DNA of 64,000 bases. It comes from JBBRGK01 sp036741355. GTDB taxonomy: Bacteria > Chloroflexota > Dehalococcoidia > CAUJGQ01. A program made the position numbers and the translations under genes. Of this stretch, positions 23,855 to 32,908 are shown piece by piece. The stretch is taken from positions 3,592-67,591 of the forward strand of contig DAINSK010000020.1 in the NCBI GenBank assembly GCA_036741355.1. Direction: 5' to 3'. Positions within the stretch are counted from its first letter, which is position 1. Each line of letters opens with the position of its first letter. The notes below the pieces were generated by a model, which was given only the letters and a program-made list of their open reading frames with translations, had not been told where the DNA came from and did no database searches.

Positions 23855-25627
23855 ATGGACGTTGGTGACGAGCGGTGGGTGGCGGCGGCCGAGGTAAGCG
23901 ATCTGCGCGACGGGCGTCGGGTCGTGCGGGTGGAAAACCGACAGATCGCGCTGTTTGCAATTGGCGGGCGCTTCCACGCGATAGACAACCGCTGCCCGCA
24001 CATGGGTTACCCGTTATCCATGGGCTCGATGCGCGGAGAGACGCTCACCTGTGACTGGCACAACTGGAAGTTCCGCCTGACAGACGGAGCCTGTCTGCAT
24101 GGCAGCTTCGACGGCTCCGAGGACGTGCGTAGCTACAGCGTTCGCGTCGAGGGCGGCCGCATCCTGGTCGACCTCGCCGAGGTGCCAGTCGAACGGCAGA
24201 TGGCGACGCACCTCGAGAGCCTTCGCGCCGGCCTCCATCGCTACGAGCCGGAGCGAATCGGGCGCGACGCAGCGCGGCTGATGACGCTGGGGATGCTGCC
24301 GGCTGAAGTGATGCGGCAGGGCGCGATCCACAACGCCGAGCGCGAGGAGTACGGCTGGGGGCACGCGCTTGCGGTGATCGCCGATTGTGCGAGCCTGGGT
24401 GAGTTTTACGACGGCGAGGTCGCCGTACCCACCCTACGGGCACTGCTCGCGGCGGGCGAGCCGGTGCGGCGCTTCGAGCGTCGCGCCGTGCCGGCGGCGG
24501 AAAAGATAGACCGTGAGGGCGAAACGGAGTTCCGGCGACGCATCGAAGAAGAGGATGTAGACGGTGCCGAGGCCTGGCTGCGCGGTGCACTGGATGCCGA
24601 TCTCGATCGGGCAGAGATCTCGCGCTGGCTACTCAACGCTGCAAGCGACCACTTCCTTGGCTTCGGCCACCAGATGATCTACGTATTCAAGGCCGTGCAG
24701 ATGGCGGAGGCCATCGGCTGGGATGCGATGCGCCCAATCCTGCCGGCGATCGTGCCCTCCATCGCCTGGGCCACGCGCTACGACAAGCTGCCCGAGATGC
24801 GCAAATACACGGAACGCCTGCGCACAATTGAGCCGGCGCTTCCCGCCCTAGTCGCAAAGCAGCGGCGGCCGCGCAGCCGCTTCGACAGCGCCCGCTTCCG
24901 CCACGACGTACTGTTCGGCAAGGGAGACGCGGCCTTCGAAGCGGTGCACGGCGCACTCGGCACGGGCGTGCACGTCGATATCGTGGCCCGCGAACTGGTG
25001 TTGGCGGCTGCGGAACGGCTCTTGCGCATGGACATCGAGTGGGAGCTGTCGCACGACGAAAAGGTATGGGACGAGGGAGGCTGGCTGGAAGTTACGCACC
25101 TGCTCACGCACGCGAACGCGACGCGCCAACTCTTCCGCCGCGGTGTGACAGGCGAGGCCTTGCGCAGCCTGTACCACAACGCCTGGTTCATCAACTGGCA
25201 GAAGCGGTTCGACCGACGGGACGGTGTGCGTGCCGACGCCGGTCCGCTGCCGGAGCCAAAGGGCGAAACGGCCGCGGAGCTCGCGGCGGAGTATCGTAGC
25301 GCCATCCAGTCACACCAGATCGACGAGGCGATGGGCATCGTACGCCGCTGGGGGCAAGCCGAATTGCCGAAGGACGAGCTCCTGCGGGCGCTGGGTCGCG
25401 AAGCCGTAGAGGCGAGCGACGGGGAATTTATCAGCGTGGCGCACGTGCTCAAGACGTCACATGCCGCGATCCAGGAGCACCGTGCCCTCGGCACACATCC
25501 GGAAGCCGACCTGCCATTGCTGGCCGCGACACGGTATGTTGCCTCTCCGCATAAGCTGACGCCGATCTATGACGTCGCGATGAATGGAGTGAAATTCGTG
25601 ACCTCGGGCGCGGCACGCAGCGTTTAA
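23855..25627 (+). CDS. Rieske 2Fe-2S protein with large helical C-terminal domain
   Basis: A 590-residue protein. The first 110 residues are a Rieske domain with C47-x-H49 in RCPHMGYPL and C66-xx-H69 in CDWHNWKF, binding one 2Fe-2S cluster. The remaining 470 residues are mostly helical and His/Trp-rich, with repeated patterns such as GWGHALAVIADCASLGEFYD and HDEKVWDEGGWLEVTHLLTH. These could be extra metal ligands, but I recognise no family. It is not a ring-hydroxylating oxygenase alpha subunit by length or motif. Likely a soluble oxidoreductase. Monocistronic. Confidence 0.82.
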   Translation: MDVGDERWVAAAEVSDLRDGRRVVRVENRQIALFAIGGRFHAIDNRCPHMGYPLSMGSMRGETLTCDWHNWKFRLTDGACLHGSFDGSEDVRSYSVRVEGGRILVDLAEVPVERQMATHLESLRAGLHRYEPERIGRDAARLMTLGMLPAEVMRQGAIHNAEREEYGWGHALAVIADCASLGEFYDGEVAVPTLRALLAAGEPVRRFERRAVPAAEKIDREGETEFRRRIEEEDVDGAEAWLRGALDADLDRAEISRWLLNAASDHFLGFGHQMIYVFKAVQMAEAIGWDAMRPILPAIVPSIAWATRYDKLPEMRKYTERLRTIEPALPALVAKQRRPRSRFDSARFRHDVLFGKGDAAFEAVHGALGTGVHVDIVARELVLAAAERLLRMDIEWELSHDEKVWDEGGWLEVTHLLTHANATRQLFRRGVTGEALRSLYHNAWFINWQKRFDRRDGVRADAGPLPEPKGETAAELAAEYRSAIQSHQIDEAMGIVRRWGQAELPKDELLRALGREAVEASDGEFISVAHVLKTSHAAIQEHRALGTHPEADLPLLAATRYVASPHKLTPIYDVAMNGVKFVTSGAARSV

Positions 25628-25756
25628 ACGCTGCCAGCAGATGAGATGAGCGTGCGGCCACGGTAGCCGCGGACATTGGAAGATTACGGCTGCGGGATAA
25701 CTCGGTCGGTCGCGCGTAGGCGGCCCGGCGAATGCCGCCACGTCCGGCTCGCTGTT

Positions 25757-26923
25757 TTACCCACCCAGCGGCTCAGTATCCTCGTCGAACAGGGTCAGGT
25801 AGGGCCCGTAGCGGTACCGCCGGTTACGCCGCGCTTCGCCGTGTGCTTCCAGCAGTCCCGCATCCACAAACCGCTGAAATAGCCGTCGCGCCGACTTGTC
25901 CGGCATCGCAAGCCGGTCGCGTACCGCGGTCGGCGTGACCAGCGGTTGGCGGTAGAGCAGATCCAGCAGGTCGCGCCCGGCCGTGCCCCAGCCCCGTTGC
26001 AGCACAAGATTCAAGTGTGCCGCGCGCAGACCGGCGATTTTCCGAGCGGTCGTCGTTGCTTCTTCGGCGACTTGCAGGGCGCCATCGAGAAAAAAGCGCA
26101 CCCAGCCCTCCCAGTCTCCATCTGAGCGCACCGCCAGGAGACGGTCGTAGTACTCATTGCGGTGGACCTTGAAATAGTGGCTGAGATACAGCAGCGGCAG
26201 CCTGAGCGCTTTGCGATGACAGAGCAGAAACGTGATCAGCAACCGCCCGACGCGGCCGTTGCCGTCCAGGAACGGATGGATCGTCTCAAACTGTGCGTGC
26301 GCAACGGCACAGTAGACCAGATCGGGCAGGTCGCTCTCGTGTAGGAAATTCTCGAAGTTATGCAGCGCGGGCAGCATGTCCGCCGATGACGGGGGAACGA
26401 AGCGGGCATTGGCAGGGCTCGTACCGCCGATCCAATTCTGCGAACGACGGAACTCGCCTGGCGTGAAATCTGAGCCGCGCACACCCAACATAAGCTCGCC
26501 GTGAATCTCGCGGATCAGGCGCAGAGAGAGCGGTAGCGTGCGCAGCCGCTCCAGTCCGTAGTGCATGGCGCGAACGTAGTTCACCACTTCGCGGACGTCG
26601 AACGGCTGTCCGCCCGACTCGGAGTCCAACTCGAACGCCAGCAGATCCTGGAGGGTGCTCTGTGTTCCCTCGATCTGGGAGCTGAGCACGGCTTCGCGCC
26701 GTACGTACATGGCGACGAACAGGTCCGGCTCGGGCAGTCGCTCTCCGACGCCGTCCAGCCGGCCCAGCGCGAGGGTCGCATCCGAAAGCAGGCGCAGCAT
26801 GGTGCCGTCGATGCGGACGGGCGGCTCAGGAGGCAGCGGCGCCGGTACAAAGGCACGGTAGCCGGCGGGCTGCCACACGTAGCGACCGACGCGCGAGGAG
26901 ATGTCGTTCACGTCGTTCCTCAT
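25757..26923 (-). CDS. Fic-family AMPylase with N-terminal inhibitory helix
   Basis: A 388-residue protein. The Fic core motif HPFLDGNGRVGRLL is complete. An upstream SSQIEGT matches the (S/T)xxxE(G/N) inhibitory helix of class II Fic proteins, so AMP transfer is probably autoinhibited. The C-terminus is a winged-helix domain (PTAVRDRLAMPDKSARRLFQ), so the protein can likely bind DNA. ATG 26923 is chosen; the longer frame would start with TTG inside an operator palindrome. Two TTGTCA-type palindromes precede the gene, suggesting autoregulation. Confidence 0.9.
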   Translation of the reverse strand: MRNDVNDISSRVGRYVWQPAGYRAFVPAPLPPEPPVRIDGTMLRLLSDATLALGRLDGVGERLPEPDLFVAMYVRREAVLSSQIEGTQSTLQDLLAFELDSESGGQPFDVREVVNYVRAMHYGLERLRTLPLSLRLIREIHGELMLGVRGSDFTPGEFRRSQNWIGGTSPANARFVPPSSADMLPALHNFENFLHESDLPDLVYCAVAHAQFETIHPFLDGNGRVGRLLITFLLCHRKALRLPLLYLSHYFKVHRNEYYDRLLAVRSDGDWEGWVRFFLDGALQVAEEATTTARKIAGLRAAHLNLVLQRGWGTAGRDLLDLLYRQPLVTPTAVRDRLAMPDKSARRLFQRFVDAGLLEAHGEARRNRRYRYGPYLTLFDEDTEPLGG

Positions 26924-26989
26924 TGTCACCGCTGACAACAGCGGCCCGATTTTCTTTACAGTATTGTCAAAAGTAACGTATTTTGACAA
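26923..26989. promoter_or_regulatory. Paired TTGTCA palindromes upstream of fic (candidate operators)
   Basis: TTGTCA-N4-TGACAA spans 26923-26938, touching the fic start codon. TTGTCAAAA-N8-TTTTGACAA, with perfect 9-bp arms, spans 26964-26989. Both use the same TTGTCA half-site, centre to centre about 46 bp apart. This layout suits a dimeric winged-helix repressor, possibly the Fic protein itself. It could also affect the divergent LLM gene at 27184. Confidence 0.6.
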
Positions 26990-27183
26990 CTACCGCCATC
27001 CACACGTCCATCGGTGCCAATCCGTCGGCTTGCTTGGGGTCGTCCCAGTGAGCTTTCCGGGTGCCTTCGCCCGCTGGCAATGGACCCACCTTCGTGCCTG
27101 ACGCCGGGTCGTGGCTGGTATACTCGCTCGGAAACCTCGGGGCGGCCCGACGCACTTTTGAGGGCGGAACAGGGGACGATACA

Positions 27184-28122
27184 GTGCGGATTGGTATAGG
27201 GCTGGCGGTTTCCGGCGGTCCGAACACGCTTGCAGCGCTGGTCAAGGAAGCGCAACGCGCCGAAGAGGCCGGCTTCGCTTCGATCTGGCTTTCCAACATC
27301 TTCAGCTTCGACGCACTGACCGTGCTCGCTCTGGCAGGGAAGGAGACCCAGCGGGTCGAGCTTGGGACGTTCGTCGTGCCGACCTATCCGCGTCACCCGG
27401 CGGCGCTCGCACAGCAGGCGCTGACGGTGCAGGCGGCGACAAACGGGCGGCTGGCACTCGGCATCGGCCTCAGCCACCAGGTGGTGATCGAGAACATGTT
27501 CGGCCTGGACTACTCCAAGCCGATCCCGCATACAAAGGAGTATCTGACCGTCCTCAACGGGCTGCTGGCACAGGAGCCGGTGAGGTTTACGGGCGAGTTG
27601 TACCGCGTCGCGGCGCAGCTCACCGTGCCCGGTGCGAGCAAGCCAACCGTGCTGATAGCGGCGCTCGGCCCGGCCATGCTGCGACTCGCCGGCCGGCTGG
27701 CCGACGGCACGGCAACCTGGATGGGCGGGCTCGACTACCTGCGCGACGTCGCAGTGCCAACGATCACGGAAGCCGCGTCGAGGGCGAGAAAGCCGGCGCC
27801 GCGGATCGTGGCCGGTCTGCCGGTGTGCGTCACCGACGACGCGGCAGCGGCCCGGACAATCGCGGCCAAGACGTTCGCGGTCTACGGCCAGCTTCCTTCG
27901 TACCGCGCCACGCTTGACCGTGGCGGCGCCGCTGGCCCAGAGGATGTGGCAGTTATCGGCACGGAAGACGAGGTCGCGAAGCAGATCGAGGCGTTCGCCG
28001 CCGTGGGCGTCACGGATTTCAACGCCGCCATCTACGGCCCGCCCGGGGCAGATCCACGGCGCACATACGAACTGCTTTCCAGCCTGGCGAAGGGGAGACA
28101 GCCGGTGGGTAATCGGCATTAG
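27184..28122 (+). CDS. LLM-class F420-dependent oxidoreductase
   Basis: A 312-residue luciferase-like monooxygenase-fold protein: VRIGIGLAVSGGPN at the start, AGFASIWLSNIFSFDALTVL, VELGTFVVPTYPRHP, TNGRLALGIGLSH and KPTVLIAALGPAMLRLAGRL. Bacterial members use reduced F420 (or FMN) to reduce or oxidise diverse substrates. No biosynthesis genes for F420 are in the window. GTG 27184 is preferred over longer frames because the fold starts exactly there. The MFS exporter follows 62 bases downstream on the same strand. Confidence 0.87.
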   Translation: MRIGIGLAVSGGPNTLAALVKEAQRAEEAGFASIWLSNIFSFDALTVLALAGKETQRVELGTFVVPTYPRHPAALAQQALTVQAATNGRLALGIGLSHQVVIENMFGLDYSKPIPHTKEYLTVLNGLLAQEPVRFTGELYRVAAQLTVPGASKPTVLIAALGPAMLRLAGRLADGTATWMGGLDYLRDVAVPTITEAASRARKPAPRIVAGLPVCVTDDAAAARTIAAKTFAVYGQLPSYRATLDRGGAAGPEDVAVIGTEDEVAKQIEAFAAVGVTDFNAAIYGPPGADPRRTYELLSSLAKGRQPVGNRH

Positions 28123-28184
28123 GGATTCGCCCCGGGTATTCCGACTCTAAGAACCTGCTGTGAGCCAGCTACTGTGAGGCATTC

Positions 28185-29831
28185 TTGACCGCGCCGATTG
28201 CCCGTCCGCTCGGAGATACGCTCGACCACCGCCAGAAGTGGCTGCTGCTCGCAAGCCTGATGACGGCGATGTTCATGGGCGCCCTCGACCAGACGATTAT
28301 GGCGACGGCCGCCCCGAAGATCGTCGCCAGCCTGGGCAGCTTTCGCCTGCTGTCTTGGGTATTTACGACCTACATGCTGACCTCAACGGTGGTGGTGCCG
28401 CTGGTCGGCAAGCTGTCGGATATTCACGGGCGCAAGCCCTTCCTGATGGCCGGCATGGTGGTCTTCCTCGTAGCCTCGGCGGGCTGTGGAGCCTCGCCAA
28501 GCATGGGGGCGCTCATCGCCTTCCGGGGACTCCAGGGCGTCGGCGGCGGCATTATCTTTTCGTCTGTTTTCGCGACGATCGGCGATCTTTTCCCACCGGC
28601 AGAGCGCGGCAAGTATGTGGGGTTCTTCACCGGGACGTTCAGCCTCGCCAGCATTATCGGGCCAACCGTGGGTGGGTTGCTCACCGATCACGCAGGATGG
28701 CGCTGGGTCTTCTTCATCAACATTCCGGTTGGCGCCGTGGCTCTGCCGGCGATCTGGTACAACCTCCCCATGGTCCGCAGTCAGCGGCGCCCGCGCATCG
28801 ACTTCCTGGGCGCGGCGATCCTTTCCATCGCGACCACTACCGGCCTGCTCGGTCTGGCATGGTCGGGTCAGGCGAACGGCTGGATCAGCGGCGCAACCCT
28901 GGGGCTATTTGCTGTATGTGCGACGGGGACGGTCGCATTCGCGTTTCAGGAACTCCACCATTCTGAGCCGATCATTCCGTTCCATCTGTTCCGCAATCGC
29001 GAGTTCCTGCTTGGTAACCTGATCGTCCTGAGCATGGGCTTCGCGACGACGGGAGCGGTTCCCTATCTGCCGACGTTTCTGCAGGTCGCGCTCAACGCCT
29101 CGGCAACCGCTTCCGGGCTGATCACGACGCCGCAATCGCTCGGACTGCTGATTACGAGCATCGTCGGCGGCCAAATTCTCTCCCGCACCGGCAGGTACAA
29201 AGCGATCACGCTCACGGGAGTGGGCCTCATTTTCACCGCCACCGCCCTGATGCTGACGTTATCCTCCGACACGCCGACCTGGCACCTCAGCGCCTTCGTG
29301 GTGGTGCTCGGACTGGGCAGCGGCCTCGCCATGCCGACGATGGGTGTTGTGATTCAGAACGCGGTGCCGCACGCATTCCTGGGCGTCGCGACCAGTACGC
29401 GCCAGTTCTTCATGCAAATCGGCGGCGTGCTGGGGACGGCGATCTTCGGTGTGCTCCTGACCACGACCTTCCAGGCACAGTTCCGGCAAAACGTATCGCC
29501 CGCGACACGCGCGGCGGTCTCTGCTTCGACCCTCCACAGGTTTGAAGATCCTACGCTGGCCCTGGACCGGAGCACATTCGGACAGGTTCAGGCGGAGATA
29601 CTGGCGCAGCCCGACGGCGGCATCAGCCTGGCGGACGCCAGGCAGGCTCAGCGAACGGCAATTGCTGCCGCAATCCGCAGCGTGTTCCTGTGCTCGGTCT
29701 GTGTTGTCTTCCTGGCGCTGATGTTTTCGCTGCTCTTGAAGGAGCGTCCGTTGCGGAGGACGCTCGGGCCCCCGGAACCTGCCGAGCCGGCAGAGGCAGT
29801 CCCGGCGATCGCGGTGCTGAGCGCACACTAA
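28185..29831 (+). CDS. MFS drug exporter, DHA2 (14-TM) family
   Basis: A 548-residue membrane protein with about 14 hydrophobic helices. Motifs of the DHA2/EmrB-QacA family are clear: LDQTIMATAAPKI in TM1, GKLSDIHGRKPFL as motif A, and GPTVGGLL in TM5 (motif C). It probably exports hydrophobic compounds by proton antiport. TTG 28185 is the start that keeps TM1 complete. It may be co-transcribed with the LLM oxidoreductase. Confidence 0.9.
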   Translation: MTAPIARPLGDTLDHRQKWLLLASLMTAMFMGALDQTIMATAAPKIVASLGSFRLLSWVFTTYMLTSTVVVPLVGKLSDIHGRKPFLMAGMVVFLVASAGCGASPSMGALIAFRGLQGVGGGIIFSSVFATIGDLFPPAERGKYVGFFTGTFSLASIIGPTVGGLLTDHAGWRWVFFINIPVGAVALPAIWYNLPMVRSQRRPRIDFLGAAILSIATTTGLLGLAWSGQANGWISGATLGLFAVCATGTVAFAFQELHHSEPIIPFHLFRNREFLLGNLIVLSMGFATTGAVPYLPTFLQVALNASATASGLITTPQSLGLLITSIVGGQILSRTGRYKAITLTGVGLIFTATALMLTLSSDTPTWHLSAFVVVLGLGSGLAMPTMGVVIQNAVPHAFLGVATSTRQFFMQIGGVLGTAIFGVLLTTTFQAQFRQNVSPATRAAVSASTLHRFEDPTLALDRSTFGQVQAEILAQPDGGISLADARQAQRTAIAAAIRSVFLCSVCVVFLALMFSLLLKERPLRRTLGPPEPAEPAEAVPAIAVLSAH

Positions 29832-29900
29832 GATTGGAATACGCGAGCAGAGGGCCACAAACGAGTCAATCTAGACCCAGTTAAGTGTTTGGACGCCCGC

Positions 29901-30836
29901 TCACGGCACCACAGACGTCATCTGGAGGTGCTGGACCGCGACCATCTGCCGCGCCGATGGCGGCGGTAGGTCGGAAGCCGCCACGTTTTCTTCTAGCTGA
30001 GCCGGATTCGTGGCGCCCGGAATGGTCACGGAAACTCCGTCGTTTCCGAGCACCCAACCGAGCGCCGATTGGGCGAGCGAGCTGGTCCCGTTAGTCGTTG
30101 TTCGGGCGAAGCGCTCGACCAGTTCGCTGGTTGACTTCAATCGTTCACGCGACCACTCGAGGCGCGGGTCGTCCGGCGGCAAGGAATCAACGTCTACGGC
30201 GGTATTGAAAGAGCCGGCGAGCATCCCCGCCAGCAGCGGTGCCCGGACGATCACGCCGACGCCGGCCGCACGCGCCCTGGTCAACACCGGCAGCATGGTG
30301 GCGTCGAGCACGTTGAGGACGATCTGCACCGTTTCGACGCGGGGCTCGTCTACGGCTGCCAGCGCGACGTCCAGCGCAGTGGTAACTACGCCGACCTGCC
30401 TGGCAAGCCCGTCGGCTTTCATCCGCTCGAGCGTCTCCCATAACGCCGAGTTGCGCAGGTCGGCGACGGTCGGGTGGTGCAACTGGTAGAGGTCTACGTA
30501 CTCGCACCGCAGCCGCTCCAAGCTCTCCCGAAGCGTCCGATCCATGTGATCGGGGGAAAAGTCCCGCTCCAATGTGCCATCGCGGTCGACCAGGCCGCCT
30601 TTGGTCGCGATCAGCGCGTGCTCACGTCGCCCTTCAAGGGCAAGGCCGATCAGCCGCTCGCTCCTGCCGGCGCCGTACACTCCGGCCGTATCGATAAAGT
30701 TGGCGCCACGCTCGATCGCCAGGCGGAGCATAGCTACAGCGGTATCGTCGTCGGGTGGAGGCGTCGCCAGCGACCAGCCGCCAAAGCCAATCTCGCCGAC
30801 CATGCAGCCGGTGTGGCCGAGTTTGCGGTAGTGCAT
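29901..30836 (-). CDS. Aldo/keto reductase
   Basis: A 311-residue AKR. It shows LGFGGWSL-like IGFGGWSL, FIDTAGVYGAGRSE with catalytic Asp and Tyr, the Lys in ALIATKGG, and the His in DLYQLHHP. NADPH binding is suggested by the C-terminal SVTIPGATNPAQLEEN. It reduces aldehydes or ketones; substrate unknown. ATG 30836 starts the TIM-barrel strand directly; upstream frame is not AKR-like. It is the last gene of the P450/SHOCT minus-strand cluster, 91 bases after the SHOCT-like gene. Confidence 0.9.
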   Translation of the reverse strand: MHYRKLGHTGCMVGEIGFGGWSLATPPPDDDTAVAMLRLAIERGANFIDTAGVYGAGRSERLIGLALEGRREHALIATKGGLVDRDGTLERDFSPDHMDRTLRESLERLRCEYVDLYQLHHPTVADLRNSALWETLERMKADGLARQVGVVTTALDVALAAVDEPRVETVQIVLNVLDATMLPVLTRARAAGVGVIVRAPLLAGMLAGSFNTAVDVDSLPPDDPRLEWSRERLKSTSELVERFARTTTNGTSSLAQSALGWVLGNDGVSVTIPGATNPAQLEENVAASDLPPPSARQMVAVQHLQMTSVVP

Positions 30837-30902
30837 GGGGAAGCCTCCGGCTCCGCGGGCAATTAGCATTGGGCAGTAGTGATTTGACGACCAGACTGGT
30901 CC

Positions 30903-30925
30903 CCACGATTGCCGACTGCCGGCCG
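30903..30925. repeat. GGCAGTC-type repeat at SHOCT-like gene end
   Basis: The minus-strand reading GGCGGCCGGCAGTCGGCAAT, ending with CGT, resembles the heptamer array at 34475-34497, and lies 2 bases beyond the stop codon of the SHOCT-like gene. Short and partly degenerate. Confidence 0.4.
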
Positions 30926-30927
30926 CC

Positions 30928-31368
30928 TCACTCCACGATGATCTCGATGCGCTCGCCTTCGTTCTTGTCGGTGATGTCGTAGAGGGTGCCGCGCCGGCCC
31001 GACCTGAGCGCATCGAGCAGGTCGTCTACCTGACGGGGCATTCCCTTGCCACGGAATCGGAAGTTGCCGGGAGCGAAGCGGAGGCCGAAGTTCACCATAC
31101 CGAATGGGATCGATACGTTGGCCCTCTGCCGGCCGCTTGCGACCTCGGTTACTCGAACCCGGAACCAGTGCGGCCGTTCGCGACGGGCGGGTTCCTCCCG
31201 ATCGGGTCGCTCCACATCTTCGCCGAGGGCGCGCAATAGCTCGGCCGCCTCCGCGGCGGTGATCTTTCCCTGCTCCAGCATCTCCAGCACCCGCATGCGC
31301 TCTGTGCTGAGGTCTGGTTCGTGGGGGCGGATCTCTTTGAATAGATCGCGTGAGAACTCTCTGGGCAT
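30928..31368 (-). CDS. SHOCT-like domain stress protein
   Basis: A 146-residue protein. Residues 22-50 carry ERMRVLEMLEQGKITAAEAA followed by ELLRAL, a SHOCT-like two-helix motif. The remainder (VSIPFGMVNFGLRFAPGNFR to LYDITDKNEGERIEIIVE) resembles the C-terminal part of proteins found next to DUF4097 genes. No membrane segment. Twin motifs occur at the C-termini of the DUF4097 and DUF2089 proteins of the same cluster, so the three may interact. It begins 14 bases after the P450 gene, suggesting one transcript. Confidence 0.75.
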   Translation of the reverse strand: MPREFSRDLFKEIRPHEPDLSTERMRVLEMLEQGKITAAEAAELLRALGEDVERPDREEPARRERPHWFRVRVTEVASGRQRANVSIPFGMVNFGLRFAPGNFRFRGKGMPRQVDDLLDALRSGRRGTLYDITDKNEGERIEIIVE

Positions 31369-31382
31369 TCGTCAACCACCTG

Positions 31383-32714
31383 CTATCTGCTGGACAGCGG
31401 CTCGGCTACCGCAGCTTCGGCAGCCGGCTCGGGCTTCGAACCCGGCGCAAACGATACCGGCAGCGCCTTTAACCCCCGCAGCGTGATCGTCGGCCGCCAT
31501 CGTGGCGTATCCGTCAGCAGTCGCAGATTGGGCAGACGCCGCAGGATCGCGTTGATCGCTATCTGGCCTTCGACGCGCGCCAGGGGCGCTCCCAGGCAGA
31601 AATGGATACCGTAGCCGAAGGAGAAATGGCGGTTGGGATTGCGCGTGACATCCAGCCGGTCGGGATCGGCGAACTGATCCGGGTCTCGGTTTGCGGCGCC
31701 GAAGACGACGGCCACGCTTTCGCCCTTGAGTACGTGCGTACGGCCGACCTGAATATCTTCCGTGGCGACGCGGTCGGACATCTGTACGGGGCTGTCGTAG
31801 CGCAGGAGCTCTTCTACCGCGGACTCGATGAGGGAGGGATACCGGCGCAGTGTTTCGAGTTGATCGGGCTTGCGCAGCAGCGCCAACAGGCCGTTGCCGA
31901 TCAGGTTGGTGGTGGTCTCGTTGCCCGCGGCGAGCAGCAGGATGCAGGTGCCGAACAGTTCATCTTCGCTCAGCCGGTCGCCTTCATCGCTCGCGGAGAT
32001 CAGGGCGCTGAGCAGATCGTCACGCAATTCCCCCCGCCGCTCTTTGATGATGGCGCGAAGATAGTCGGTGAGCTCGGTCACGCTGCGGTTCGCGCGTTCG
32101 ATCTGGTTGGGGCTGAGGATTGGTTCGAGGCCTTCGGCCAGATCATCGGACCAGCGTTTGAACAGGTGGCGGTCCCCAGCCGGAACGCCGAGCATCTCGG
32201 CGATCACGATTACGGGCAGCGGATACGCCAGGTCGGCGATGACGTCCATGCGGCCGCGCTCCTGCACGGCGTCGAGGAGGTCTTCCACTATCTGTTCTAT
32301 GCGCGGCCGCATCGCCTCTACCGCGCGCGGCGTGAACGCCTTGCTGACGAGACTCCGCAGACGGGTATGGTCGGGTGGGTCGATGGACAGTAGCGAGCGG
32401 GACAGCCACTGCATGAACGGGCCGATCTCGTCGAAATTGATCTTCTGAGCCGCGGTACTCTTGCTGCGGTCGGCCGCAAAACGCGAGTCTTTCATGACGA
32501 AGGCGACGTCGGCGTAGCGCGTGGCGACGTAGCCGGGAAAGAGGGCGCTGCGGTGGACCGGATCTTTTGCCCGGAGCCGCGTGTAGGTTGGGTAGGGGTC
32601 CTCGCGCAGCCGTGAAGAGACCACGTTGAAGGCGATGCCGCTCTGCCAGCGCTCTTTCAGGAGTAGAACGCGGATGCCGGCGTTGCGAACGAGGTTTGCG
32701 AGCGCGGGATGCAA
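31383..32714 (-). CDS. Cytochrome P450 (bacterial class I)
   Basis: A 443-residue soluble P450. The I-helix is LLLAAGNETTTNLIG, the K-helix ExxR lies in VEELLRYDSP, and the heme loop FSFGYGIHFCLGAPLAR holds the Cys ligand. This is the CYP107-like group that hydroxylates hydrophobic substrates. No ferredoxin gene is adjacent. It sits between the DUF4097 and SHOCT-like genes of the stress operon. Its leader contains a C-rich stem-loop repeat whose end (GGTGAGG) may serve as the ribosome-binding region. Confidence 0.92.
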   Translation of the reverse strand: MHPALANLVRNAGIRVLLLKERWQSGIAFNVVSSRLREDPYPTYTRLRAKDPVHRSALFPGYVATRYADVAFVMKDSRFAADRSKSTAAQKINFDEIGPFMQWLSRSLLSIDPPDHTRLRSLVSKAFTPRAVEAMRPRIEQIVEDLLDAVQERGRMDVIADLAYPLPVIVIAEMLGVPAGDRHLFKRWSDDLAEGLEPILSPNQIERANRSVTELTDYLRAIIKERRGELRDDLLSALISASDEGDRLSEDELFGTCILLLAAGNETTTNLIGNGLLALLRKPDQLETLRRYPSLIESAVEELLRYDSPVQMSDRVATEDIQVGRTHVLKGESVAVVFGAANRDPDQFADPDRLDVTRNPNRHFSFGYGIHFCLGAPLARVEGQIAINAILRRLPNLRLLTDTPRWRPTITLRGLKALPVSFAPGSKPEPAAEAAVAEPLSSR

Positions 32715-32717
32715 AGA

Positions 32718-32780
32718 TTTACCTCACCCCCTCCCCTCTCCGATGCGGAGAGGGGCGATTCTTCGCTGCTTGATTCGGGC
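32718..32780. repeat. C-rich stem-loop repeat, copy B
   Basis: Hairpin at 32733-32755 is identical to copies A and C: CCCCTCTCCG, ATG loop, CGGAGAGGGG. It lies immediately upstream of the P450 start codon, in the gap to the DUF4097 gene, and could form in the mRNA. Only the first half of the element is present. Confidence 0.6.
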
Positions 32781-32908
32781 AGTGTAGCAACGCGGAACCC
32801 GATGGCTCCGCTACCCGCCGTCACTCTCGGGTACACGGCCGAGCGCAAGTGACTGCTTAACCGAATCTGGTAACCACTGGCCGGCTGCGCGCCCTATTGC
32901 CCGGCGCG

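Noticed and set aside
26956..28119. 387-residue minus-strand frame opposite the LLM oxidoreductase
   Set aside because: Composition is Arg/Cys/His-rich shadow of a real gene and it crosses the fic operator region.
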